Of a DNA stretch of 64,000 bases, positions 34,176 to 45,512 are shown in pieces. The stretch is from the NCBI RefSeq assembly GCF_024166365.1, contig NC_064820.1:85016001-85080000 (forward strand), in the 5' to 3' direction. The position numbers were made by a program, and so were the translations under genes. The notes below the pieces were generated by a model. That model had not been told where the DNA came from, did no database searches, and saw only the letters and a list, made by a program, of their open reading frames with translations. Numbering within the stretch: the stretch's first letter is position 1; every line of letters begins with the position of its first letter. The DNA is from Elephas maximus indicus. Lineage: Eukaryota > Chordata > Mammalia > Proboscidea > Elephantidae.

Positions 34176-35255
34176 TGTTTGTTGGATAACAGATTAAATG
34201 AATGAGAAGAAACTCTCATCATGAATTTATGCCTGATAGGCAAATATTCTTTCTAACACAACATTTTTGTCAGTGATTGGATAGCAAAATCCACATAAAT
34301 TTTAGAATTTAGGGTTAGAAAGAACAATAGATCCACATTTCTGCTCTTTTATGGACTAGTTAAGCCTTATTTGTAATTAGAAGCACCAATTTTCCTTTCA
34401 ACAGTTAACTACTAAAATTCTTCATGTGTTAGTTCTTTTAGTTAGGTTAAACATGCTCCAGGAATTCAAGTAATACAATTAATTTGCTTACATACCACAT
34501 ATATACATATAAACTTCAACCCAAATCAAATTGTCACAAATTCTAAACTCCTTACATCCAAAGGGATGCAATTTTAGTGTGTTTTGCAAGTATGCTTTAT
34601 GTCCTATTATTCCATTGCATTCTCCACTATATTTTCTTGGCAAATACATTTAGACATCTGGCACTGAGTTTGGAATTTTCCTGCTACAATAGTCATTGTT
34701 ATCATTGACACTACAAGACCCACCACGTGAATGTACTAATATATTGTTTGACAAAGGAGAGCAGTTACTTTAAGAAATGCTAGCTGTCACACTCTCTCTG
34801 GACTTTAATTTGGGTAATAAATGTCCTCACAATTGAGTCTGTGGCTATCTTCCTCAGGAATTTTTATGCATTATTTAGTAATGTATATTAAAGCTTAATG
34901 AGTTTTTTCTTTTCTAATAGAGTCTACTTACACCCTTAGTAAGATTGAAAATGAGTGATTGTGCACACTTCTTGCTCCATTGATTTTCAGTGCTTAATTG
35001 CTAAAGCAAAATATCTTCTAAATTCTGGGGAAAAAAAGGTTTTTTACTTTTAATTTCATACTAATCAAAAGTCCTTGCATCATTTACTGAGCCCTTGTTT
35101 TTGCTAAGTAGTTTCTCTAATCGTTATTTTCCTCTTACTTAATAAAGCATCTTCCTTTATTATTAACCTAAAACTAAATAGTAGTCCAAAGACCACATTT
35201 CCCAGGGCTATGGTATAATTGTCATTATTCTTAAGAATGTAAACCATATTCCCTT
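34176..35255. other. No gene recognised
   Basis: AT-rich unique sequence upstream of the L1 insertion site. No repeat or coding signal recognised. Confidence 0.4.
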
Positions 35256-35268
35256 TAAATCATCTTTT
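35256..35268. repeat. L1 target-site duplication, left copy
   Basis: TAAATCATCTTTT; an exact copy lies at 41798-41810. It merges with the L1 poly(A) (read as T on this strand). Confidence 0.9.
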
Positions 35269-36259
35269 TTTTTTTCATTAACTTTTATTAAGCTTCATGT
35301 GAACATTTACAAATCCAATCAGTCTGTCACATGTAAGTTTACATACATCTTACTCCCTTCTCCCACTTGCTCTCCTCCTATTGAGTCAACCCTTTCAGTC
35401 TCTCGTTTCGTGACAATTTTGCCAGCTTCCCTCCCTCTCTATCCTCCCATCCCCCTTCCAGACAAGAGTTGCCAACACACTCTCAAGTGTCCACCTGATT
35501 TAATTAGCTCATTCTTCATCAGCATCTCTCTCCCCCACGCTGACCAGTCCCTTTCATGTCTGATGAGTTGTCTTTGGGGATGGTTCCTGTCCTGTGCCAA
35601 CAGAAGGTCTGGGGACCATGGCCGCCGGGATTCCTCTAGTCGCAGTCAGACCATTAAGTATGGTCTTTTTATGAGAATTTGGGGTCTGCATCCCACTGAT
35701 CTCCTGCTCCCTCAGGAGTTCTCTGTTGTGCTCCCTGACAGGGCAGTCATTGATTGTGGCAGGGCACCAACTAGTTCTTCTGATGTAGGTCTCTGGTTCA
35801 TGTGGCCCTTTCTGTCTCTTGGGCTCTTAGTTGTCGTGTGACCTTGGTGTTCTTCATTTTCCTTTGCTCCAGGTGGGTTGAGACCAATTGATGCATCTTA
35901 GATGACCGCTTGTTAGCGTTTAAGACCCCAGATGCCACATTTCAAAGTGGGATGCAGAATGTTTTCATAATAGAATTATTTTGCCAATTGACTTAGAAGT
36001 CCCCGCAAACCATGTTCCCCAGACCCCGCCCCTGCTCCGCTGAGCTTTGAAGCATTCATTTTATCCCGGAAACTTCTTTGCTTTTGGTCCAGTCCAATTG
36101 AGCTGACCTTCCATGTATTGAGTGTTGTCTTTCCCTTCACCCAAAGCAGTTCTTATCTACTGATTAATCAATAAAAAACCCTCTCCCTCCCTCCATCCCT
36201 CACCCCTTCGTAACCACAAAAATATGTGTTCTTCTCAGTTTTTTCTAATTCTCAAGATC

Positions 36260-39200
36260 TTATAATAGTGGTCTTATACAATATTTGTCCTTTTGCCTCT
36301 GACTAATTTCGCTCAGCATAATGCCTTCCAGGTTCCTCCATGTTATGAAATGTTTCACCGATTCGTCACTGTTCTTTATCGATGCGTAGTATTCCATTGT
36401 GTGAATATACCACAATTTATTTACCCATTCATCCGTTGACGGACACCTTGGTTGCTTCCAGCTTTTTGCTATTGTAAACAGAGCTGCAATAAACATGGGT
36501 GTGCATATATCAGTTTGTGTGACGGCTCTTGTATCTCTAGGGTATATTCCGAGGAGTGGGATTTCTGGGTTGTATGGTAGTTCTATTTCTAACTGTTTAA
36601 CGCCAGATAGATTTCCAAAGTGGTTGTACCATTTTACATTCCCACCAGCAGTGTATGAGAGTTCCAATCTCTCCGCAGCCTCTCCAACATTTATTATTTT
36701 GTGTTTTTTGGATTAATGCCAGCCTAGTTGGTGTGAGATGGAATCTCATCGTAGTTTTAATTTGCATTTCTCTAATGGCTTTTTTTTTTTTTTTTAATGG
36801 CTAATGATTGGGAGCATTTTCTCACGTATCTGTTGGCTGCCTGAATATCTTCTTTAGTGAAATGTGTGTTCATATCCTTTGCTCACTTCTTGATTGGGTT
36901 GTTTGTCTTTTTGCGGTTGAGTTTTGACAGAATCATGTAGATTTTAGAGATCAGGCACTGGTCGGAGATGTCGTAGCTGAAAATTCTTTCCCAGTCTGTA
37001 GGTGGTCTTTTTACTCTTTTGGTGAAGTCTTTAGATGAGCATAGGTGTTTGATTTTTAGGAGCTCCCAGTTATCGGGTTTCTCTTCATCATTTTTGGTAA
37101 TGTTTTGTATTCTGTTTATCCCTTGTATTAGGGCTCCTAAGGTTGTCCCTATTTTTTCTTCCATGATCTTTATCGTTTTAGACTTTATGTTTAGGTCTTT
37201 GATCCACTTGGAGTTAGTTTTTGTGCATGGTGTGAGGTATGGGTCCTGTTTCATTTTTTTACAAATGGATATCCAGGTATGCCAGCACCATTTGTTAAAA
37301 AGACTATCTTTTCCCCAATTAACTGACACTGGTCCTTTGTCAAATATCAGCTGCTCATACGTGGATGGATTTATATCTGGGTTCTCAATTCTGTTCCATT
37401 GGTCTATGTGCCTGTTGTTGTACCAATACCAGGCTGTTTTGACTACTGTGGCTGTATAATAGCTTCTGAAATCAGGTAGAGTGAGGCCTCCCACTTTCTT
37501 CTTCTTTTTCAGTAATGCTTTGCTTATCCGGGGCTTCTTTCCGTTCCATATGAAATTGGTGATTTGTTTCTCTATCCCCTTAAAATATGACGTTGGAATT
37601 TGGATCGGAAGTGCATTGTATGTATAGATGGCTTTTGGTAGAATAGACATTTTTACTATATTGTCTTCCTATCCATGAGCAAGGTATGTTTTTCCACTTA
37701 AGTATGTCCTTTTGAATTTCTTGTAGTAGAGCTTTGTAGTTTTCTTTGTATAGGTTTTTACATCCTTGGTAAGATTTATTCCTAAGTATTTTATCTTCTT
37801 GGGGGCTACTGTGAATGGTATTGATTTGGTTATTTCCTCTTCGGTGATCTTTTGGTTGATGTAGAAGAATCCAAGTGATTTTTGTATGTTTATTTTATAA
37901 CCTGAGACTCTGCCAAACTCTTCTATTAGTTTCAGTAGTTTTCTGGAGGATTCCTTAGGGTTTTCTGTGTATAAGATCATGTCATCTGCAAATAGCGATA
38001 ACTTTACTTCCTTCTTGCCAATCCGGATACCCTTTATTTCTTTGTCTAGCCTAATTGCCCTGGCTAGGACTTTAAGTACGATGTTGAATAAGAGCGGTGA
38101 TAAAGGGCATCCTTGTCTGATTCCCGTTCTCAAGGGAAATGCTTTCAGCTTCTCTCCATTTAGAGTGATATTGGCTGTTGGCTTTGCATATATGCCCTTT
38201 ATTATGTTGAGGAATTTTCCTTCAATTCCTATTTTGGTAAGAGTTTTTATCATGAATGGGTGTTGAACTTTGTCAAATGCCTTTTCTGCATCAATTGATA
38301 AGAGCATGTGGTTTTTATCTTTTGTTTTATTTATGTGATGGATTACATTAATGGTTTTTCTGATATTAAACCAGCCTTGCATACCTGGTATAAATCCCAC
38401 TTGATCAGGGTGAATTATTTTTTTGATGTGTTGTTGGATTCTATTGGCTAGAATTTTGTTGAGGGTTTTTGCATCTATGTTCATGAGGGATATAGGTCTA
38501 TAATTTTCTTTTTTGTAATGTCTTTACCTGGTTTTGGTATCAGGGAGATGGTGGCTTCATAGAATGAGTTGGGTAGTATTCCGTCATTTTCTATGCTTTG
38601 GAATACCTTTAGTAGTAGTGGTGTTAAGTCTTCTCTGAAAGTTTGGTAGAACTCTGCAGTGAAGCCGTCCGGGCCAGGGCTTTTTTTTGTTGGGAGTTTT
38701 TTGATTACCGTTTCAATCTCTTTTTTTGTTATGGGTCTATTTAGTTGTTCTACTTCTGAATGTGTTAGTTTAGGTAGGTAGTGTTTTTCCAAGAATTCAT
38801 CCATTTCTTCTAGGTTTTCAAATTTGTTAGAGTACAATTTTTCATAATAATCTGAAATGATTCTTTTAATTTCATTTGGTTCTGTTGTGATGTGGTTCTT
38901 GTTTCTTATTCCGGTTATTTGTTTCCTTTCCTGTATTTCTTTAGTCAGTCTAGCCAATGGTTTATCAATTTTGTTAATTTTTTCAAAGAACCAGCTTTTG
39001 GCTTTGTTAATTCTTTCAATTGTTTTTCTGTTCTCTAATTCATTTAGTTCAGCTCTAATTTTTATTATTTGTTTTCTTCTGGTGCCTGATGGGTTCTTTT
39101 GTTGCTCACTTTCTATTTGTTCAAGTTGTAGGGACAGTTTTCTGATTTTGGCTCTTTCTTCTTTTTGTATGTGTGCATTTATCGATATAAATTGGCCTCT

Positions 39201-40085
39201 GAGCACTGCTTTTGCTGTGTCCCAGAGGTTTTGATAGGAAGTATTTTCATTCTCGTTGCTTTCTATGAAGTTCCTTATTCCCTCCTTGATGTCTTCTATA
39301 ACCCAGTCTTTTTTCAGGAGGGTATTGTTCATTTTCCAAGTATTTGATTTCTTTTCCCTAGTTTTTCTGTTATTGATTTCTAGTTTCATTGCCTTGTGGT
39401 CTGAGAAGATGCTTTGTAATATTTCGATGTTTTGGACTCTGCAAATGTTTGTTTTATGACCTAATATGTGGTCTATTCTAGAGAATGTTCCATGTGCGCT
39501 AGAAAAAAAAGTATATTTTGCAGCAGTTGGGTGGAGAGTTCTGTATAAGTCAATGAGGTCAAGTTGGTTGATTGTTGTAATTAGGTCTTCCGTGTCTCTG
39601 TTGAGCTTCTGACTGGATGTCCTGTCCTTCTCCGAAAGTGGTGTGTTGAAGTCTCCTACTATAAATGTGGGGGTGTCTATCTCACTTTTCAATTCTGTTA
39701 AAATTTGATTTATGTATCTTGCAGCCCTGTCATTGGGTGCGTAAATATTTAATATGGTTATGTCTTCCTGATCAATTGTCCCTTTTATCATTATATAGTG
39801 TCCTTCTTTATCCTTTATGGTGGATTTAAGTCTAAAGTCTATTTTGTCAGAAATTAATATTGCTACTCCTCTTCTTTTTTGCTTATTGTTTGCTTGATAT
39901 ATTTTTTTCCATCCTTTGAGTTTTAGTTTGTTTGTGTCTCTAAGTCTAAGGTGTGTCTCTTGTAGGCAGCATATAGATGGATCGTGTTTCTTTATCCAGT
40001 CTGTGACTCTCTGTCTCTTTATTGGTGCATTTAGTCCATTTACATTCAGGGTAATTATAGATAAATAAGTTTTTAGTGCTGTCAT
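36260..40085 (-). pseudogene. L1 ORF2 (endonuclease-reverse transcriptase), broken
   Basis: ORF2 normally supplies the endonuclease and reverse transcriptase for target-primed reverse transcription. Fragment one (40085-38481, 534 codons) carries the APE-like endonuclease: LNVNGL near residue 12, CLQETHL near 40, GDFNTPL near 145 and [10 protein letters not shown] near 205-215, so the visible catalytic residues are kept. Fragment two (38484-37669) has the RT motifs [23 protein letters not shown] and FADD (codons at 37981-37992). Fragment three (37650-36883) and fragment four (36667-36260) are the C-terminal region. Breaks: a frameshift in an A-run near 38505, a nonsense codon at 37666-37668 (TAG where relatives have tryptophan), a TGA at about 36880-36882 (same residue type), a 22-bp insertion at 36781-36802, and an indel near 36600. 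Total length is about that of an intact ORF2. Confidence 0.95.
36781..36802 (-). repeat. Poly(T)/8-bp duplication insertion in L1 ORF2
   Basis: TAATGGCT (36773-36780), a run of 14 T, then TAATGGCT again (36795-36802). The 22 extra bases interrupt ORF2 and shift its frame. It looks like a poly(A)-only retrotransposition product with its own target duplication. Confidence 0.8.
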
Positions 40086-40360
40086 TTTGATGCCTTTTCA
40101 TGTGTGTTGTTGGCCATTTCATTTTTCCACATACTTTTTTGTGCTGAGATGTTTTTCTTAGTAAATTGTGAGATCCTCATTTTCATAGTGTTTGACTTTA
40201 TGTTAGTTGAGTCGTTACGTTTTTCTTGGCTTTTATCTTGAGTTATGGAGTTGATATTCCTTTTTGTGGTTACCTTATTATTTACCCCTATTATTCTAAG
40301 TAAAAACCTAACTTGTATCGTTCTATATCGCCTTGTATCACTCTCCATCTGGCAGTTCAA
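40082..40360 (-). other. 92-codon inter-ORF reading frame abutting ORF2
   Basis: An open stretch in the L1 inter-ORF region. Its TGA stop (40082-40084) overlaps the ORF2 ATG (40083-40085) as ATGA. The product would be rich in lysine, arginine, asparagine and serine, with no recognised domain. Whether it is translated is unknown. The ORF1-to-ORF2 gap here (about 470 bp) is much longer than in human or mouse L1. Confidence 0.45.
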
Positions 40361-40554
40361 TGCCTCCTGTATTTAGTCCCTCTTTTTGATTATTGTGATC
40401 TTTTACCTATTGACTTCCATGATTCCCTGTTATGTGTATTATTTTATTTATTTATTTTTAATTAATCTTAATTTGTTTGTTTTTGTAATTTCCCTATTTG
40501 AGTTGATACCAGGACGTTCTGTTTTGTGACCTTGTATTGTGCTGGTACCTGATA

Positions 40555-41566
40555 TTATTGGTTTTCTGACCAAACAATCTTCTTTAGCATTTCTTGTAGC
40601 TTTGGTTTGGTTTTTGCAAATTCTCTAAACTTGTGTTTGTCTGTAAATATCTTAATTTCGCCTTCATATTTCAGAGAGAGTTTTGCTGGATATATGATCC
40701 TTGGCTGGCAGTTTTTCTCCTTCAGTGTTCTGTATATGTCGTCCCATTCTCTTCTTGCCTGCATGGTTTCTGCTGAGTAGTCTGAACTTATTGATTCTCC
40801 CTTGAAGGAAAACTTTCTTTTCTTCTGGCTGCTTTTAAAATTTTCTGTTTATCTTTGGTTTTGGCAAGTTTGATGATAATATGTCTTGGTGTTTTTCTTT
40901 TTGGATCAATCTTGAGCGGGGTTCGATGAGCATCTTGGGTAGATATCCTTTCGTCTTTCATGATGTCAGGGAAGTTTTGTGTCAGGAGTTCTTCAACTAT
41001 TTTCTCTGTGTTTTCTGTCCCCCCTCCCTGTTCTGGGACTCCAATCACACACAAGTTATCCTTCTTGATAGAGTCCTGCATGATTCTTAGGGTTTCTTCA
41101 TTTTTTTTTTAATTCTTTTCTCTGATTTTTTTTCGGCTACGTTGGTGTTGATTCCCTGGTCCTCCAGATGTCCCAGTCTGCATTCTAATTGCTCGAGTCT
41201 GCTCCTCTGACTTCCTATTGCGTTGTCTAATTCTGTAATTTTATTGTCAATCTTTTGGATTTCTACATGCTGTCTCTCTATGGATTCTTGCAACTTATTA
41301 ATTTTTCCACTATGTTCTTGAATAATCTTTTTGAGTTCTTCAACAGTTTTATCAGTGTGTTCCTTGGCTTTTTCTGCAGTTTGCCTTATTTCGTTTGTGA
41401 TGTCTTGAAGCATTCTGTAAATTAGTTTTTTATATTCTGTATCTGATAATTCCAGGATTGTATCTTCATTTGGGAAAGACTTTGATTCTTTTGTTTGGGG
41501 GGTTGGAGAAGCTGTCATGGTTTGCTTCTTTATGTGGTTTGATATGGACTGCTGTCTCCGAGCCAT
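40555..41566 (-). pseudogene. L1 ORF1 (RNA-binding protein), broken
   Basis: ORF1p is the trimeric RNA chaperone of the L1 particle. I place the start at 41566 (MARRQQ...), although an in-frame ATG exists at 41632. The first part (to 41087) is a heptad-rich coiled coil (the IIQEHSGKINKLQESIERQ region). The second part (41081-40788) has the RRM-like segment with NLCVIGVPEQ. The third (40764-40555) is the C-terminal domain with ARREW and QPRIIYPAKLS. Each lies in a different frame, so at least two frameshifts occurred; the first is near the T10 run at 41101-41110. Confidence 0.92.
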
Positions 41567-41797
41567 CACTGGGAAACTAGTTTTTCCAGAAAATCCGCTG
41601 ACTGGTACGCTGGCTCCAGGCTCTGAAAACAATCTCTGCTTCCCCGTATTTGTTCATTCTCCGTCTCTAAATCTGTGTTTGTTGTTCAGAGTTCGTAGAT
41701 TGTTATGTATGTGATCGATTCACTTGTTTTTCCGAGTCTTTGTTGCAAGAGGGATCCGCGGTAGCATCCACCTAGTCTGCCATCTTGGCTCCGCCTC
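41567..41797 (-). promoter_or_regulatory. L1 5' UTR/internal promoter
   Basis: Short 5' UTR (about 230 bp). Near its first bases the minus strand reads CCAAGATGGC (41779-41788), the YY1-type site used by primate L1 to fix the transcription start. Presence of the extreme 5' end shows the copy is full length. Confidence 0.75.
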
Positions 41798-41810
41798 TAA
41801 ATCATCTTTT
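41798..41810. repeat. L1 target-site duplication, right copy
   Basis: TAAATCATCTTTT, identical to 35256-35268. Confidence 0.95.
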
Positions 41811-42264
41811 AATGTTAACAATTATATTCCGTTTCTATTCCCTTCAAAAATTCAAGTGGAAAACCTTATGTCAAATAAAAATCATGTATAAAACTTCTAC
41901 TTAGTTGCACCAAATAACAGTATGTAATATGAGTAACTTCCCCCACCTCTGAAAGAACAGTGTTGTGGTCACCCTCCTGGAGCAGGATGGACCCCCTACA
42001 TTCAAAACTTATCATCAACTGACAATGCCATACATGCAGCAAGAGGTTTTAAAAAGGCTTGCTGCTCACAAAGCGAGGCTTTCTAGGGAGAGCAGGGCAG
42101 ACTCCCAAGCTGGTCTGAAAATGGCTTAAGAGAAAAGGGAAAAGAGAGTAACTTTGAGTTTTCATGGTGATTGTAGGGAAGCTGGAGTGAGAGTCCCACT
42201 CATGTGCTTGGGTCTGTTGGGTCTGCATGGTTCTGGCAGAAACAAAAAAGGAGTTCCCAGCCTT

Positions 42265-42388
42265 TCTTGCAACAATGGGCTCAAGTATAACAACGATCAC
42301 GAGGACATTTCGTTCTGCTGTGTTTCGTTCTGTTTTACACGGGATTGCTATGAGTCGGAAGCAACTGGATGGCACCTAACAATAACTG
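42265..42388 (+). mobile_element. RTE-clade LINE, 3' end fragment
   Basis: CAACAATGGGCTCAAGTATA, TTGCTATGAGTCGGAAGCAA and ATGGCACCTAACAATAAC. Contains a local duplication of TTTCGTTCTG. Tail only. Confidence 0.85.
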
Positions 42389-42531
42389 GCTTTCTTATCA
42401 GCTTGGCCTGATGTGGGGCAGAAAGGGAAAGAGTGTGGTGGGACTTGAAAGCTGTCAGCAGTCAAACAACACAAATGAAGTCATGAGCTTTATTACTTAC
42501 GACAGTTAGAAAAGGTAAGAAATGTAATGTA

Positions 42532-42975
42532 TCAGTGATCTATTGCTACAATAGTGTTATATAACAAATAAGTCCTAAACTTCAATGGCATACAAAAAGA
42601 AATGTTTATTGCTCACATGTCTGGAGTCAGTTAGACAGCTGTGCTGACCTTGTGCAGACTCTCTCACCCATCTGAGTCAGATGCCAGCTGATTTCAGCTG
42701 GCTTTGCCAATGGTGACTGTGGTGACAGTTCTGTTCCATGTCTCTCATCCTCCAACAGGCTAGCACAGGCATGTTATCATGGCAAAGGCAGAGGTGCAAA
42801 AGTAAGCAAGCCCAATCACACGAAACACTTTTAAAACCTCTGTTTGTGGCACTTTTTGTTAAAATGCTATTGGCTAAGCAAGTTACATGGCGAATCCAAG
42901 AGTCACAGAGGGAAGGTCAAAGATGTGTATATAGAGGTATGAAGAATTGGGGGCACTTTTGCAATTTACCACAAC
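42532..42975 (+). mobile_element. Decayed LTR-like repeat (MaLR type?)
   Basis: TGTATCAGTGATCTATTGCT, ACAAATAAGTCCTAAACTTC, AGAAATGTTTATTGCTCACA and an end GCAATTTACCACAA follow the general layout of mammalian LTRs that begin with TGTATCAG-TTATCTATTG. Heavily diverged; open stretch 42738-42980 is incidental. Confidence 0.5.
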
Positions 42976-44615
42976 TATGACTGGATTAATAACATATCAC
43001 AACCACTTTTATCCTCGTTTATAGAAATTGGAGAAGGAAAGTCAATTCAATTCAGTGAACTCTAAATGCTAGGCACTGTACTTGGAATTGGGGCTACAAA
43101 AATATTAAAGATAGTCCTAATTAGCTTACGGTCTGTTATTGGAAAGATAAATTATTAAAATAAATCAGTTACAATTCAGTGTGGTAGGTGCAACAACAGA
43201 TATTTTAATAATAGGTAGCCCAGAAAAGACACTGATTAACCTTCTAAGCCTCCTTTACCATAGATTTCATAGCCAATTTAATGAATTATATTATAATGAA
43301 ATTTCCTCTCAATTCTGAGGACATGAAGAGAGAAAGCTGATTGAGGCTCTGTGATTAGCTTCATAACAATGCAGGATTTCTGGAAGCAAAACTAGATTGT
43401 TAGTTCTGTTACACTGGCAGAAAGTCATTTGCTTCTTTTCTTGCTCCATTACACTTAACAGTCAGTTCAGTTCAAACAAAATTTACTCTGCCTATATATA
43501 CAAGCTGCTTTGCTGGGAATTTAAGAGGAATTGAGAACACAAAGATGACTAAAAAATGTTTCAAATAACTTACAGCTTAGTCCTGCATATGTGTCAGGAA
43601 AACTGAAACTACTCTGGGTATTTTAAATAAAATTAAATAGAGGGAATTAATACATGGACATAGTTACGTAGGTGATAGAAGAACCAAGAGGACCCACAGG
43701 AGACAGTGAAGCAATCCAGATTTTAGCAACTGCAGGAAGCCACCTCCATCTCCATGGCTGGAAGGGCAAAGATTGTTGGGGCAGAAACTAGAATCACTCT
43801 GTAAGACTTACAAAGAATATGCATCCATTCATGCCAGAAAGAGAGGGAAATACTATGGTTTCTACCCTCTTATTGCTCTCCAGTTGTCCACTGGCTTTAT
43901 CCACACTGCAGGTAAGTGAGCTGAGGAAGGGCGAAGGCTGGATCAGAGGGGAAACAGGCAATGTCTGGCACATGACACAATCTTCATTTACATCAGAACT
44001 CACAGAAGCATCTCTAAAGCTTGCTCATTTAAAGAATAGTCCTATTTTTTGTGTCAGAGTAGGCTATGGTATAGTATAATATGCTAATTGTTCCATTTGC
44101 TGCTTGGTTTAATTTGTTCCCCATAAGCACCTAATTTATATTTTTTAAGGTCTCCAGGAGATTCTGACACACCCAATTAGTTGAGAGTCACTGAAGAGTG
44201 GTTTTCAAAATTTTTAACATTACTCTCGTCAAAGAAAACCCTACTCTGATATCCAGTGTATAAAGCATATAAAAGCAAAGTTGCTCTGCTTGAAGCAGAG
44301 ATTGGAAGCCTGGAGCCTTCTGGAGCATCCTAGACATGTAGTTTGAGAACTTGAAGACTCCCAAGTCTAGTCCAGCCCATTAGTTTATAGTCACCTTGCA
44401 GAGAAACATGTACACTCTGTGTTTGTCTTCAGAACTCTCTCATACATAAACATAAGGTGACCTGTTTCATACTGGCAATTTAATGTAATGTGATGAAATA
44501 AAGCCAGGGTTAGACATATTTAGATCTCAAATAGAAGTTGGCTCTGGAGAGAGCTCAATAGTCTCCAGGTCATTAGCTATAAAAAGTAATCCTAATTGGT
44601 AGGAGTTTTTCCTAG
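42976..44615. other. No gene recognised; weak ancient repeat traces
   Basis: Traces such as AATGCTAGGCACTGTACTTG (43066) and CTGCTTTGCTGGGAATTTAA (43504) resemble old L2-type repeats. No coding evidence. Confidence 0.45.
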
Positions 44616-44619
44616 CCAC

Positions 44620-45062
44620 TACCTGTATGTCAGTTTTTTGTACTGTGGTGGCTTACATGTTGCTACAATGCTGACAGCTATGCCACTTTTATTTCAAATA
44701 CCAGCAGGGTCATCCATGGTGGACACATTTCAGCAGAGCTTCCAGACTAAGACAGACTAGGAAGAAAGGCCTGGCGACTTACTTCTGAAAATTAGCTAGT
44801 GAAAACCTTATGAATCACAACAGAATATTGTCCAACTTGCTGCTTCAGGCACGTCATCGGGAGGGCTCAGTTGTTGGAAGAGGACATCACATTTAGTGAA
44901 GTACAAGGTCAGCAAGGGCAAGGGAGACCCTCAGTGAAATGGACTGGCACGTGCTGCAGTAATGAACTCCAACATGCCTGCCATCATGAAGATGATGCAG
45001 GACCTGGCAAGGTTTGGTTCTGTTGTCCACAAGCTCGCCATGAGTCTGAGTCAACTCAATAG
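44620..45062 (+). mobile_element. Internally deleted RTE-derived element
   Basis: The 5' part (CTGTGGTGGCTTACATGTTG, TTTCAAATACCAGCAGGGTC, TCAGCAGAGCTTCCAGACTA) matches the start of the RTE copy at 27521. The 3' part (GGGAGACCCTCAGTGAAATG, GAAGATGATGCAGGACCTGG, GCCATGAGTCTGAGTCAACT) matches RTE 3' ends. The coding middle is missing. A 63-codon open stretch is a C-terminal RTE remnant. Confidence 0.8.
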
Positions 45063-45063
45063 C

Positions 45064-45081
45064 AGCTATCTATCTATCTAT
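45064..45081 (+). repeat. Short (TATC)n microsatellite
   Basis: CTATCTATCTATCTATCC directly at the 3' end of the RTE-derived element, where its tail repeat would be. Confidence 0.85.
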
Positions 45082-45330
45082 CCTGGTAGAAATTAGGTGG
45101 CACAACGGGGTTTGGGAATAAGATGGTGGGTTCATCTCCCAGCTTGGGGAAGATAGCTTCTTAAACTTTAAAAAGAATTGTTTGAAACACGAACAATAGG
45201 GATAGAAACACTTTACTGGATCATATCCATTAATCGGGATTGTCTACAGGGAAATTTTTGCCATTGTTCTTCAGATGTTTATTCCTCTAGTTAACTTCCA
45301 CCATTTTAGGGGGCTTTACCTAACAGGAAG

Positions 45331-45499
45331 GAAACCCTGAGGGTGTAGTGGTTTAAGTGCTATGGCTGCTAACCAAAGGGTCGGCAGTTCAAATCCACCA
45401 GGTGCTCCTTGGAGACTCTATCGGGCAGTTCTACTCTGTCCTATAGTGTTGCTACAAGTTAGAATCGACTCGACGACACTGGGTTTGGTTTGGTTTTGG
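45331..45499 (+). mobile_element. AfroSINE, short subtype, TSD
   Basis: Complete copy ending AATCGACTCGACGACACTGG and TTTGGTTTTGG. TSD TACCTAAYAGGAA at 45318-45330 and 45500-45512 with one mismatch. Confidence 0.93.
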
Positions 45500-45512
45500 T
45501 ACCTAATAGGAA

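Larger units (their letters stand above)
35267..41797 (-). mobile_element. Full-length L1 LINE, inactivated
   Basis: About 6.5 kb on the minus strand, with 5' UTR, ORF1, inter-ORF region, ORF2, 3' UTR and poly(A) all present. A perfect 13-bp target-site duplication TAAATCATCTTTT flanks it (35256-35268 and 41798-41810). The 5' end begins with GAGGCGGAGCCAAGATGGC-type sequence (reverse complement of about 41779-41797). Few inactivating changes and intact TSDs suggest a lineage-specific, not very old insertion. The 3' UTR (35276-36259) holds a long antisense open stretch at 35299-35841 that is incidental. Confidence 0.96.

Noticed and set aside
35299-35841. 180-codon plus-strand ORF
   Set aside because: It is antisense to the L1 3' UTR and resembles no host protein.
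37019-39459. Several plus-strand ORFs of 60-146 codons
   Set aside because: They are antisense shadows of L1 ORF2, hydrophobic because the opposite strand is A-rich.
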